Assembly (NCBI GenBank): GCA_029288115.1
Contig: JARFPV010000191.1
Span: forward strand, 1 to 6,782
From: Akkermansiaceae bacterium
GTDB lineage: Bacteria > Verrucomicrobiota > Verrucomicrobiia > Verrucomicrobiales > Akkermansiaceae
Direction: 5' to 3'
DNA length: 6,782 nucleotides
The notes below the pieces were generated by a model, which was not told the origin of the DNA, did not search any database, and saw only the letters and a program-made list of their open reading frames with translations. Position 1 is the first letter of the stretch. The number at the start of each line of letters is the position of its first letter. Position numbers and translations under genes: made by a program. Positions 1-5,982 of this stretch are shown piece after piece.

Positions 1-435
1 GGCATATGCCTGCGGCACACCCTTGAGCGCCTCCTCCACGACGCGTGGGTCATCTTTTTTTCTACCAAGACTGATGTTGTAATTCTCCACAGCCAGCTTG
101 GTGAATGTCCCGGGTTTGCCATCGATGAATCCAGGGCCGAAATGCTTCTGATCGAGGAAAATTTGTAACCGCACCGCTTCGTCACGGTCTTCAGGCAGGA
201 TGAGTGTCGGGGGTTTTTCCTCGGGTGTGGTTTCGGGTTTTTCCGCTTTACTGTCTTCTTTGGTGGCTGGCTTCTCTGACGGCTTCTTCGGTGCTGGATT
301 TTCATCTATCGGCACGGCCTTCGGTGCCGGCTTCGTGGGCAATTCCCGCAATGGTGGCGGCACGTCAGGTGTCTGTGCGCAAACCGTGGCACAGGCAAAA
401 GACAGTAGGAGAAGAGATCGCATCATCATATCCAT
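1..435 (-). CDS. Secreted peptidoglycan-binding-like protein, possibly an L,D-transpeptidase, N-terminal part (3' end beyond window)
   Basis: This is an open reading frame of 145 codons that runs off the left edge without a stop. It begins MDMMMRSLLLLSF, with a hydrophobic signal peptide to about residue 20 and a likely cleavage after VCA. No convincing lipobox precedes either Cys. Residues 22-80 are a low-complexity linker rich in Pro, Lys and Glu (KPAPK, KKPSEKP, EEKPP), typical of a spacer between membrane and cell wall. From about residue 86 a globular segment begins (AVRLQIFLDQKHFGPGFIDG, then a T-x-LA-x-xNYN pattern). It resembles the peptidoglycan-binding domain found before YkuD catalytic domains in verrucomicrobial L,D-transpeptidases. 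The catalytic domain is not in the window, so that function is inference. Start choice is uncertain: ATG codons at 435, 429, 426 and 423 are in frame, none has a clear ribosome binding site, and the first in-frame upstream stop is at 471-469. It lies 69 bp downstream of hflX on the same strand. Confidence 0.72.
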   Translation of the reverse strand, partial: MDMMMRSLLLLSFACATVCAQTPDVPPPLRELPTKPAPKAVPIDENPAPKKPSEKPATKEDSKAEKPETTPEEKPPTLILPEDRDEAVRLQIFLDQKHFGPGFIDGKPGTFTKLAVENYNISLGRKKDDPRVVEEALKGVPQAYA

Positions 436-504
436 AGACGTATGACATCTGTATTCTGCCACATATTTTCATGCGCGCGATCATTAACCTGTCATTGTCC
501 TCCA

Positions 505-1824
505 CTAGCTCTCACACGCAAACTCCGCCAGCTTGCCTGCAATGCTCGCTGGCACCACGGCCTTGAGCAGGACGTCGTTGCCTTCGTAGTCGGTCTCTAA
601 CACTTTTGCATCGCGGTGGAGCAGACCCGCAAGATCTCCGCGTTGTTGTGGAATCCGGTAGGTGCGCACCTGGACTCGATCGGCGAGCATCTCCGCGCAT
701 TTTTCTAACAGGTCTTCCATCCCCTCCCCCGTGACGGCGCTCACTGAGACGGTATTTGGGAATGTGACTTCAAGCCCGGCGAGCTTCACAGGGTCATTGA
801 GAAGGTCGATCTTGTTGAGCACCACAACCATGGGCTTGTCCTTGGCACCCAGTTCCTCAAGCACCTCCATGGTCGTGTTGTAAAACTTTTCCACTTCAGG
901 GGATGACGCATCGAGCACGTGGATGATGAAGTCGGCAAGCACGGCTTCCTCAAGGGTTGCTTTGAATGCCTCGACGAGTCGGTGCGGCAGATTTCTAACA
1001 AAACCGACAGTATCTGTTAGGAGCAACGGTTGGCCGTCGGGCAGCTCGATGGCGCGGGTTGTGGTGTCCAGTGTGGCGAACAGCATGTCCTTCGCCATGA
1101 CGTCGGCGCCGGAGAGTCGGTTCAGTAGGGTGGATTTCCCCGCGTTGGTATAGCCGGCGATGGCAGCGCAGGGCGTGCCCTGTTTTTCGCGTTCCTTACG
1201 CCTGGTGCCGCGTTGTTTTCTGACTTCGGCAAGCTCGCGCTTACATTGATCGATGCGGGTTCTGGCGAGTCGGCGGTCCACTTCGATTTGCTGCTCACCC
1301 ATTCCCCGGGCGGCGCCTCCCCCACCCTTGCCCCCGCCGGCTCCCCCACCCTCGCGGTCGAGGTGTCCCCACATCCTTGCGAGACGTGGCAGTGAATATT
1401 GCATCCGGGCAAGATCGACCTGAAGGCGTGCCTCGCGGGTGTGTGCGCGTTTGGAAAAGATGTCCAGGATGACCTCTTCGCGGTCGATCACGCAGATGTC
1501 GGCGAGCTCCTCCCAGTTGCGTTGCTGCGATGGCAGGAACATGTTGTCGAAGACGATGCAGTCGCAATCATGGGCTTTTGCCAGATCGACCACTTCCTGC
1601 GCCTTGCCTGTTCCACATAGATACTTTTTGTGAAGCGACCGGGTGAATGCGAGCAGAGAGTCAGCTACCCCGATGCCAAGAGTCGTCACAAGCTCCCCCA
1701 GCTCCTCAAGCAATGATTCAGCTTCCTCTGCCTCACGCCTGTCCGAGCAGATGCGTACCAGCAGTGCGCGCTCGACCATTTCCGGCTTGTCCCTGACCTC
1801 AAACATACGACCCGATACATGCAT
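505..1824 (-). CDS. hflX: Ribosome-associated GTPase HflX
   Basis: HflX is a cytoplasmic GTPase that binds the large ribosomal subunit and splits stalled or hibernating 70S ribosomes. The family also has a nucleotide-binding N-terminal domain. The product is 439 aa, a normal family length. Numbering from the TTG codon at 1827, it shows a HflX N-domain (about 20-150), a helical and Gly-rich linker (about 155-205), and a G domain with G1 GYTNAGKST (225-233), G2 TTT (255-257), G3 DTVG (272-275), G4 NKID (338-341) and G5 SAV (363-365). A short C-terminal domain follows. The usual GPGE signature after the linker reads GMGEQQIE. I chose ATG 1824 rather than TTG 1827 because AGGGGG lies 5 bases upstream. 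ATG 1806 (MFEVRDKPEMVERALL) matches where many homologues start and is an alternative. It lies 56 bp downstream of uspA on the same strand, which suggests a stress-linked pair. Confidence 0.96.
   Translation of the reverse strand: MHVSGRMFEVRDKPEMVERALLVRICSDRREAEEAESLLEELGELVTTLGIGVADSLLAFTRSLHKKYLCGTGKAQEVVDLAKAHDCDCIVFDNMFLPSQQRNWEELADICVIDREEVILDIFSKRAHTREARLQVDLARMQYSLPRLARMWGHLDREGGGAGGGKGGGGAARGMGEQQIEVDRRLARTRIDQCKRELAEVRKQRGTRRKEREKQGTPCAAIAGYTNAGKSTLLNRLSGADVMAKDMLFATLDTTTRAIELPDGQPLLLTDTVGFVRNLPHRLVEAFKATLEEAVLADFIIHVLDASSPEVEKFYNTTMEVLEELGAKDKPMVVVLNKIDLLNDPVKLAGLEVTFPNTVSVSAVTGEGMEDLLEKCAEMLADRVQVRTYRIPQQRGDLAGLLHRDAKVLETDYEGNDVLLKAVVPASIAGKLAEFACES
702..710 (+). repeat. TTTCTAACA motif, copy 1
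   Basis: It lies antisense within hflX, read there as CTG TTA GAA AAA (LLEK, residues 373-376), using the rare-looking Leu codon TTA. Confidence 0.45.
992..1000 (+). repeat. TTTCTAACA motif, copy 2
   Basis: It lies antisense within hflX, read there as GTT AGA AAT (VRN, residues 277-279). This is a different frame from copy 1 and uses the Arg codon AGA. Confidence 0.45.
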
Positions 1825-1829
1825 CAATA

Positions 1830-1835
1830 CCCCCT
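1830..1835 (-). promoter_or_regulatory. Strong Shine-Dalgarno sequence of hflX
   Basis: On the minus strand AGGGGG is followed by TATTG and then ATG at 1824, a good 5-base spacing. This decides the start: spacing to the TTG at 1827 would be only 2 bases. It is the only strong ribosome binding site I see among the genes whose starts lie in the window. Confidence 0.6.
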
Positions 1836-1837
1836 GT

Positions 1838-1860
1838 TGCGCAAGCCTTGAGCGTGCGCA
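1838..1860 (-). other. Intercistronic hairpin between uspA and hflX
   Basis: TGCGCA at 1838-1843 and again at 1855-1860 (self-complementary sequences) can pair as a 6-bp stem. Past one mismatch, GCT and GGC can add up to three pairs around a CAA loop. The structure ends 2 bases before the hflX ribosome binding site. No U-tract follows, so a standard terminator is unlikely. It could stabilise uspA mRNA or tune hflX translation, but no function is shown. Confidence 0.35.
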
Positions 1861-1880
1861 TCATTCTTGGCATTCGGGGT

Positions 1881-2333
1881 TTACGCTTGTGGATTCTTTT
1901 CAACCGGTACGATCAGTGATGGAATCTTCGCCTTGCGCACACATCCTTCCGCAACGCTGCCGAGTAGCAGGCTACCTAGAAAACCATGACCGTGTGAGCC
2001 AAGGACCAACATCTCAGCATCGACCGCATCGGCATACTCAAGGATCGCATGCAGGGGCTGACCTTGGAGCACCTTGGTCTGTACATTCGGTACCTCCAAC
2101 TGGCTGGCCATCTCGCTCAGTTTCTTTTCGCTGCGAACCAATGACTCGGCCTGGATTTCCTGCATGGCGGGAAATTCATCCGGCGCGAATCCGTAGGCGG
2201 CATATGTCGGTTCCGGTTCAACCACATGCACCAGATGCACACTCTCGTTGAGCGCTCTGGCGAGTTTGGTCGTGGCCTCAATCACGGGTTCATTGGCATC
2301 AGAAAAGTCCAGTGCTGCAATTATCGTTTTCAT
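1881..2333 (-). CDS. Universal stress protein, UspA family, ATP-binding type
   Basis: This is a 150-aa single-domain protein, the usual length for one Usp domain. It starts MKTIIAALDFSD, giving the first beta strand and the nucleotide-contacting Asp9. HLVHVVEP (33-40) is the second strand. Near the C-terminus GSHGHGFLGSLLLGS (112-126) fits the ATP-binding pattern G-2x-G-9x-G(S/T) exactly, followed by the typical IPSLIVPV strand. This places it with ATP-binding Usp proteins rather than the non-binding UspA of E. coli. Such proteins are cytoplasmic, usually dimeric, and help survival under starvation or other stress; its specific role cannot be read from sequence. The start at 2333 fits family alignment, but no Shine-Dalgarno is visible. 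A possible promoter lies so close upstream that the transcript could be nearly leaderless. It is divergent from mnmG and 56 bp upstream of hflX. Confidence 0.93.
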   Translation of the reverse strand: MKTIIAALDFSDANEPVIEATTKLARALNESVHLVHVVEPEPTYAAYGFAPDEFPAMQEIQAESLVRSEKKLSEMASQLEVPNVQTKVLQGQPLHAILEYADAVDAEMLVLGSHGHGFLGSLLLGSVAEGCVRKAKIPSLIVPVEKNPQA

Positions 2334-2342
2334 AGCACTATC

Positions 2343-2371
2343 AACATACGTCCAGCAACCGACAGCTTCAA
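2343..2371 (-). promoter_or_regulatory. Possible sigma-70-type promoter of uspA
   Basis: On the minus strand TTGAAG (2371-2366) and TATGTT (2348-2343) are separated by exactly 17 bases, each matching 4 of 6 consensus positions. The -10 box ends 9 bases before the uspA ATG, implying a very short or absent leader, which agrees with the lack of a ribosome binding site. This is a sequence match only. Confidence 0.3.
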
Positions 2372-2422
2372 GTCATTAGCTGTGTCGCATTTTCCCAAAT
2401 ACCTCGCGCATTTTGCCGCGGT

Positions 2423-2438
2423 TGTTCCACATGGAACA
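2423..2438. other. parS-like ParB-binding site 1, upstream of mnmG
   Basis: TGTTCCACATGGAACA is palindromic except for its central base pair (C/A). It matches the widely conserved parS consensus TGTTNCACGTGAAACA at 14 of the 15 specified positions allowing the common CC/GG variant; the A at position 9 is the deviation. It lies in the uspA/mnmG divergent region, 53 bases before the mnmG ATG. ParB binds such sites as a dimer to organise and segregate the origin region. Confidence 0.6.
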
Positions 2439-2491
2439 TCCCATCTTCTGTCTTGCATCTTGCGGCTTTCCCCCTACTTGTCTCCGTCCCA

Positions 2492-4384
2492 ATGTTTGTC
2501 TATCCGAAAACATACGATGTTCTTGTCATTGGTGCTGGCCATGCCGGTGTCGAGGCAGCTCTCGCGGCGTCCCGGCTTGGCTGTAGTGTCGCGGTTCTGA
2601 CCCAGAACCTTGATACCATTGGTGCGATGTCCTGTAACCCCGCCATTGGAGGTCTTGCAAAAGGCCACATGGTTCGTGAGATTGATGCCCTAGGTGGTGC
2701 CATGGGATTGAATACCGACGCCACGGGAATCCAGTTCCGCATGCTCAACGCAGGCAAAGGCCCTTCTGTCAGAGCACCCCGTGCCCAGTGCGATAAAAAA
2801 GCCTACCAGTTCCGGATGAAACATGTTCTGGAATCTCAACCGAACATCGACCTCCACCAGGCAAACGTCGCTAAACTGCTTGTCGAAAACGATGCCGTTA
2901 CCGGTGTGACCACCTCTCTGCAAATGCAGATCAATGCCCGTTCCGTCGTGCTCTCAGCGGGGACATTCATGCGTGGATTGATGCATGTCGGACTCAAAAA
3001 CGAAAAGGGTGGCCGCATGGGCGATGCCACATCGACGGTTTCTGACTCCTTACACGCCCTTGGGTTCCACGTGGAACGTTTTAAGACTGGTACGCCCTGC
3101 CGTATCAATGGCAAGTCGATTGATTTCTCCAAAACCGAAGCCCAGCACGGCGATAGTCCCCCACCCTTTTTCTCCTATCTCGCCGACACACTCACCCGCT
3201 CTCCCGATGACATCCACACGCTGAACGGACACTTAACTCAAAACTCAACTCACGAAACTCAACATTCGCCGCCTAGCTGCGACCCGTTCCACGTGGAACA
3301 AGTCCCCTGTCACATCACATGGACAACGCCCAAAACGCACGACATCATCCGAAACAACCTCGATAAATCACCGATGTACTGCGGCAAGATCGAGGGCCCC
3401 GGTCCGCGCTATTGCCCGTCGATCGAAGACAAGGTGGTGAAGTTTGCCGACAAGGAACGCCATCAGGTTTTCCTCGAGCCCGAGGGTCGGCATACCCACG
3501 AATACTACATCAATGGCGTCTCCACTTCCCTGCCCTATGAGGTGCAGCTCGACTTCATCCAGTCGATTCCCGGACTGGAAAATGCCCAGATCATCCGGCC
3601 AGGATACGCGGTCGAGTACGACTACTGCCCCCCTACCCAGCTGTCACCTACCCTTGAGACTAAGCGTGTTTCCGGACTCTACTTCGCAGGTCAGATCAAC
3701 GGCACCTCCGGTTACGAAGAGGCCGCTGCGCAAGGGCTGATGGCGGGCGCCAATGCCGCCCTCAAAGTGCTGGAAAAACCCGAATTTATCCTTCGTCGCG
3801 ACCAGGCATACATCGGTGTGATGATCGATGACCTGGTCACCAAGGGCACCACAGAGCCCTACCGGATGTTTACCTCGCGTGCTGAATACAGGCTCCTGCT
3901 CCGTCAGGACAATGCCGACCTTCGCCTCTCTCCCTTCGCGATTGAAAACGGGCTCGTGTCCGGTTTGCGAGCGGACCGAACCGAGGAGAAAATCACCTCC
4001 CTTGATGCAGCCAAAAAACTGATCCCGACCATTTCCCATGATGGCGTGAAGCTCGATCACTGGTTTCGCCGGTCGGAAAACGGCTACACTTCCCTACCTT
4101 CGGAAATTCTCGATCAGGTGCCTGTGGATCTCTGGCCGTTGCTCGAAACCGACTTCAAATACGCTGGTCACCTCGATCGTCAGCAGCAACAAATCGACAA
4201 ACTCCAGCGGATGGAAGACAAACGCATCCCGGAGAGTTTCAATTACGACAAGGTCACCGGCCTAAAAGCCGAAGCGCGCCATCATTTGAAAACGATTCGC
4301 CCGGCGACCATCGGTCAGGCCTCCAGAATTTCCGGAATCACTCCCGCTGACATCGCGATTTTGGCCATTGCTCTACGAAAATAG
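2492..4384 (+). CDS. mnmG: tRNA uridine-5-carboxymethylaminomethyl modification enzyme MnmG (GidA)
   Basis: MnmG is an FAD-dependent cytoplasmic enzyme. With the GTPase MnmE it installs (carboxymethyl)aminomethyl groups at C5 of the wobble uridine (U34) of certain tRNAs, using methylenetetrahydrofolate and NADH. The 630-aa product is a normal length. It shows the dinucleotide motif GAGHAG (14-19), the GidA signature SCNPAIGG (47-54), KTGTP (198-202), RYCPSIEDK (306-314), [18 protein letters not shown] (398-415) and the C-terminal [14 protein letters not shown]. Cys48 and Cys308 match the two conserved cysteines. Residues 230-269 form a 40-residue loop where E. coli has about 9; a shorter C-terminal half compensates. 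I chose ATG 2492 ([19 protein letters not shown]), which fits homologues; in-frame TTG at 2453 would add 13 unsupported residues. No Shine-Dalgarno is seen. The usual partner rsmG does not follow. Two parS-like sites lie inside the gene. Confidence 0.98.
   Translation: MFVYPKTYDVLVIGAGHAGVEAALAASRLGCSVAVLTQNLDTIGAMSCNPAIGGLAKGHMVREIDALGGAMGLNTDATGIQFRMLNAGKGPSVRAPRAQCDKKAYQFRMKHVLESQPNIDLHQANVAKLLVENDAVTGVTTSLQMQINARSVVLSAGTFMRGLMHVGLKNEKGGRMGDATSTVSDSLHALGFHVERFKTGTPCRINGKSIDFSKTEAQHGDSPPPFFSYLADTLTRSPDDIHTLNGHLTQNSTHETQHSPPSCDPFHVEQVPCHITWTTPKTHDIIRNNLDKSPMYCGKIEGPGPRYCPSIEDKVVKFADKERHQVFLEPEGRHTHEYYINGVSTSLPYEVQLDFIQSIPGLENAQIIRPGYAVEYDYCPPTQLSPTLETKRVSGLYFAGQINGTSGYEEAAAQGLMAGANAALKVLEKPEFILRRDQAYIGVMIDDLVTKGTTEPYRMFTSRAEYRLLLRQDNADLRLSPFAIENGLVSGLRADRTEEKITSLDAAKKLIPTISHDGVKLDHWFRRSENGYTSLPSEILDQVPVDLWPLLETDFKYAGHLDRQQQQIDKLQRMEDKRIPESFNYDKVTGLKAEARHHLKTIRPATIGQASRISGITPADIAILAIALRK
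3063..3078. other. parS-like ParB-binding site 2, inside mnmG
   Basis: The 14-bp perfect palindrome GTTCCACGTGGAAC occupies 3064-3077. Only the outermost bases (G at each end) differ from the ideal T...A. It encodes FHVE (residues 192-195) just before the KTGTP motif, where E. coli MnmG has an unrelated sequence (LRVGRLKTGTP), so the codons are not forced by enzyme conservation. Confidence 0.75.
3179..3298 (+). other. Lineage-specific insertion in mnmG (residues 230-269)
   Basis: Between FFSY and QVPCHIT the protein has 40 residues, against about 9 in my recall of E. coli MnmG. The added part is polar and low in complexity ([18 protein letters not shown]). Its DNA around 3234-3266 repeats an AACTCAA-type unit several times, unlike the surrounding coding sequence. 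The insertion ends in the second FHVE-encoding parS-like palindrome. It is probably a surface loop, since flanking motifs are intact. Confidence 0.65.
3285..3300. other. parS-like ParB-binding site 3, inside the mnmG insertion
   Basis: CGTTCCACGTGGAACA has the same perfect 14-bp palindrome (3286-3299) as site 2 and matches the ideal 16-mer except for the first base. It encodes FHVE (residues 266-269) at the end of an inserted loop. Its centre is 222 bp from that of site 2 and 862 bp from that of site 1. Confidence 0.77.
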
Positions 4385-4406
4385 ATAGTTTGGCTCTCTA
4401 AACTAC

Positions 4407-4440
4407 ATATTGTGGTATTTTGGGCCAAATACCACAATAT
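4407..4440 (+). terminator. Long hairpin after mnmG, possible transcript end
   Basis: Arms 4407-4420 (ATATTGTGGTATTT) and 4427-4440 (AAATACCACAATAT) form a perfect 14-bp stem with a 6-base loop TGGGCC, beginning 22 bases after the mnmG stop. The stem is AT-rich at its base and no U-run follows on either strand. It may be a mRNA 3'-end stabiliser or processing signal, a weak terminator, or a dyad bound by a protein. Confidence 0.4.
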
Positions 4441-4527
4441 ATGGTTAAAATACCGTGTTTTCCGAAAAACGACCTAACTCGCTTACGTTGTGTGTGTTAC
4501 GCTTGTTTTGGGTGGGTTTTAACCCTC

Positions 4528-4583
4528 TGAGAATCGCACGAAATCCCCCACCCTGTATATCAGGTCAGTCCATACGATTCTCA
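4528..4583. repeat. Nested inverted repeat upstream of the lipoprotein hydrolase gene
   Basis: TGAGAATCG (4528-4536) is complementary to CGATTCTCA (4575-4583), an exact 9-bp inverted repeat 38 bases apart. Inside it CCTG (4552-4555) and CAGG (4561-4564) can form a small second stem around TATAT. Just left, GGGTT and AACCC flank a TT (4514-4525). The 249-bp spacer holding these has no credible gene. A folded leader RNA or an operator for the downstream gene are both possible. Confidence 0.35.
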
Positions 4584-4633
4584 AGCGACAAAAAAACCGT
4601 GTTGTTTGTCCAAATTCATGGTGTCTTCAGTTC

Positions 4634-5947
4634 ATGCACAAATTTTTTGCTCTAACAGGAGCGGCCACCGTATTTCTAACATCATGCAAAAGTGAGAAGT
4701 CCACGGAATCGGAAAATTCGAGTGGGTCATCCTCTGCTCTGGAAATCGCCGAGCCGGTTGTAAAAAATACTCAGGATCCCATCGCGCTGCTCCGCACCCA
4801 TCTTTCGCTGAGCTCCGCGAACCAGATTGATCTATCTGAGCAAAAATTCGCAAAAATGCCACTGACCAGGGATCAGGCTAAAAAAGCGACCGAAATGATT
4901 CTTGCAGACCGACTCGCTACCCTGCGCGCAGAGCGAAAACAGGAATTTGATGAAAAAGTCGTCAAACACGGCGACAAAACGATGAGGTATGAGTTCAAGA
5001 CCTACGGTGATGCCCCAGAAGGTGGTCATTCACTCTACATCTCGATGCATGGCGGTGGCGGTGCACCTGCACGTGTCAATGATCAGCAATGGAGGAATCA
5101 AATCACGCTCTACCAACCGAAGGAAGGAATCTATGTTGCTCCCCGGGCTCCGACGAATACCTGGAACCTTTGGCATCAGAGTCATGTTGACCCGATGTTT
5201 GACCAGCTGATTGCAGATTTCATCGCCTTCAAGGGAATTAATCCAAACCGAGTGTATATCATGGGATACTCGGCGGGTGGTGATGGTGTCTACCAGTTGG
5301 CACCCAGGATGGCGGACCGATGGGCCGGAGCTGCCATGATGGCGGGTCATCCGGGTGACGCACAGACTTGGAATTTGAGAAATCTACCCTATATCATTCA
5401 GTGTGGCGGCAAGGACCATGCCTATGATCGTGCCAATCTATGTGCAGCGTGGGGCAAGAAGCTGGATGAGTTAGCAAAAAATGACCCCGGCGGGTATCCA
5501 CACAAATCCATCGTCTATCCGGAATACGGTCACTGGATGAAGCTCGAGTGCAAACAAGCCGTCCCATGGATGGCAAAACACACCCGCAACCCATGGCCGA
5601 AAAAGCTCCACTGGTATCAGGATAACGTCACGCAAACACGTTTCCACTGGATTTCTAACAACAACCCTAAACACAACCAGCTCATCACAGCAGAGGTGGT
5701 GGGTAATACCATATCCCTAACATTCCATGGGAGTGGGGCGGGGGACTTTACAGAAATTGATGCCATCACGCTCCGGTTATCGGACGATCTAATCGACTTG
5801 GATAACCCTGTAATTATCAAGGATACAGCGGGCGGTGTGTTGTTAGAAAAAGTAGTTGCTCGTAGTATTGACGCTATTCATCGGTCGATCCAGCAACGTC
5901 CCGATATCAAAAGCGCAGCGTCCGCTAGTGTGACAATTCAACGATAA
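4634..5947 (+). CDS. Secreted lipoprotein alpha/beta hydrolase (PHB-depolymerase / predicted-peptidase type)
   Basis: This 437-aa protein begins MHKFFALTGAATVFLTSC. It has a short lipoprotein signal peptide with lipobox LTSC (15-18), so Cys18 should be lipidated. A Ser/Glu-rich tether (19-40) and a helical region (about 45-115) follow. The alpha/beta-hydrolase core shows an oxyanion-hole motif HGGGG (139-143), nucleophile elbow GYSAGG with Ser213 (211-216), an acid candidate in GGKDHAYD (Asp261 or Asp265) and His300 in EYGHWM, so the triad looks complete. Residues about 325-437 form a separate beta-rich C-terminal module (ITLRLSDDLIDLDNPVII). I recall this module from planctomycetal and verrucomicrobial hydrolases of this kind. 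Substrate is unknown: an ester or peptide bond in an exported polymer is inferred. The ATG at 4634 gives the correct signal peptide but has no clear ribosome binding site. The gene stands alone, converging on the CNNM gene. Confidence 0.88.
   Translation: MHKFFALTGAATVFLTSCKSEKSTESENSSGSSSALEIAEPVVKNTQDPIALLRTHLSLSSANQIDLSEQKFAKMPLTRDQAKKATEMILADRLATLRAERKQEFDEKVVKHGDKTMRYEFKTYGDAPEGGHSLYISMHGGGGAPARVNDQQWRNQITLYQPKEGIYVAPRAPTNTWNLWHQSHVDPMFDQLIADFIAFKGINPNRVYIMGYSAGGDGVYQLAPRMADRWAGAAMMAGHPGDAQTWNLRNLPYIIQCGGKDHAYDRANLCAAWGKKLDELAKNDPGGYPHKSIVYPEYGHWMKLECKQAVPWMAKHTRNPWPKKLHWYQDNVTQTRFHWISNNNPKHNQLITAEVVGNTISLTFHGSGAGDFTEIDAITLRLSDDLIDLDNPVIIKDTAGGVLLEKVVARSIDAIHRSIQQRPDIKSAASASVTIQR
4673..4681 (+). 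repeat. TTTCTAACA motif, copy 3
   Basis: It is in sense orientation in the hydrolase gene, read TTT CTA ACA (FLT) inside the lipobox region. The 7-base core TCTAACA occurs again 24 bases earlier at 4651-4657. Confidence 0.45.
5652..5660 (+). repeat. TTTCTAACA motif, copy 4
   Basis: It is in sense orientation in the hydrolase gene, read ATT TCT AAC AAC (ISNN), a different frame from copy 3. Confidence 0.45.
5841..5849 (-). repeat. TTTCTAACA motif, copy 5 (minus orientation)
   Basis: It is antisense in the hydrolase gene, which reads TTG TTA GAA AAA (LLEK). A core-only copy lies shortly downstream in the convergent spacer (5965-5971). Confidence 0.45.
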
Positions 5948-5955
5948 CGGAATAG

Positions 5956-5982
5956 AGATACGTATCTAACAGGCTAAGATAC
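5956..5982. repeat. AGATAC inverted repeats in the convergent spacer
   Basis: AGATACGTATCT (5956-5967) is a perfect 12-bp palindrome, and a third copy of AGATAC at 5977-5982 can pair with the GTATCT at 5962-5967 (6-bp stem, 9-base loop). The set fills most of the 34-bp gap between two convergent stop codons and touches the CNNM stop. No U-tract is present, so at most it is a weak bidirectional transcript end. Confidence 0.3.

Noticed and set aside
200..445. Plus-strand open frame with a Gly/Phe/Ser-rich product (MSVGGFSSGVVSGFSALL)
   Set aside because: It is the antisense shadow of the Pro/Lys linker of the minus-strand secreted protein. The minus frame has a signal peptide and a recognisable domain.
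1609..1624. TGTTCCACATAGATAC, another possible parS site, in hflX
   Set aside because: Only the left half matches; the right half lacks GGAACA, so it is not a palindrome.
1643..2251. 202-codon plus-strand open frame
   Set aside because: It lies antisense across the start of hflX and most of uspA, both clearly recognised. Its product has no domain and a composition typical of a shadow frame.
2411..2470. A promoter for mnmG in the divergent region
   Set aside because: TTGCCG and TTGTTC could serve as -35 boxes, but no acceptable -10 box lies at 16-18 bases.
2453..2491. TTG at 2453 as the start of mnmG (13 extra residues)
   Set aside because: Homologues begin right at MFxYPxxYDVxVIG, and the extension has no supporting ribosome binding site.
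3644..4060. 138-codon minus-strand open frame inside mnmG
   Set aside because: It is fully antisense to conserved MnmG sequence with no recognisable motif.
4455..4655. 66-codon plus-strand frame (GTG start) in the mnmG-hydrolase spacer
   Set aside because: It has no ribosome binding site or family resemblance, overlaps the hydrolase start, and its DNA is better explained by inverted repeats.
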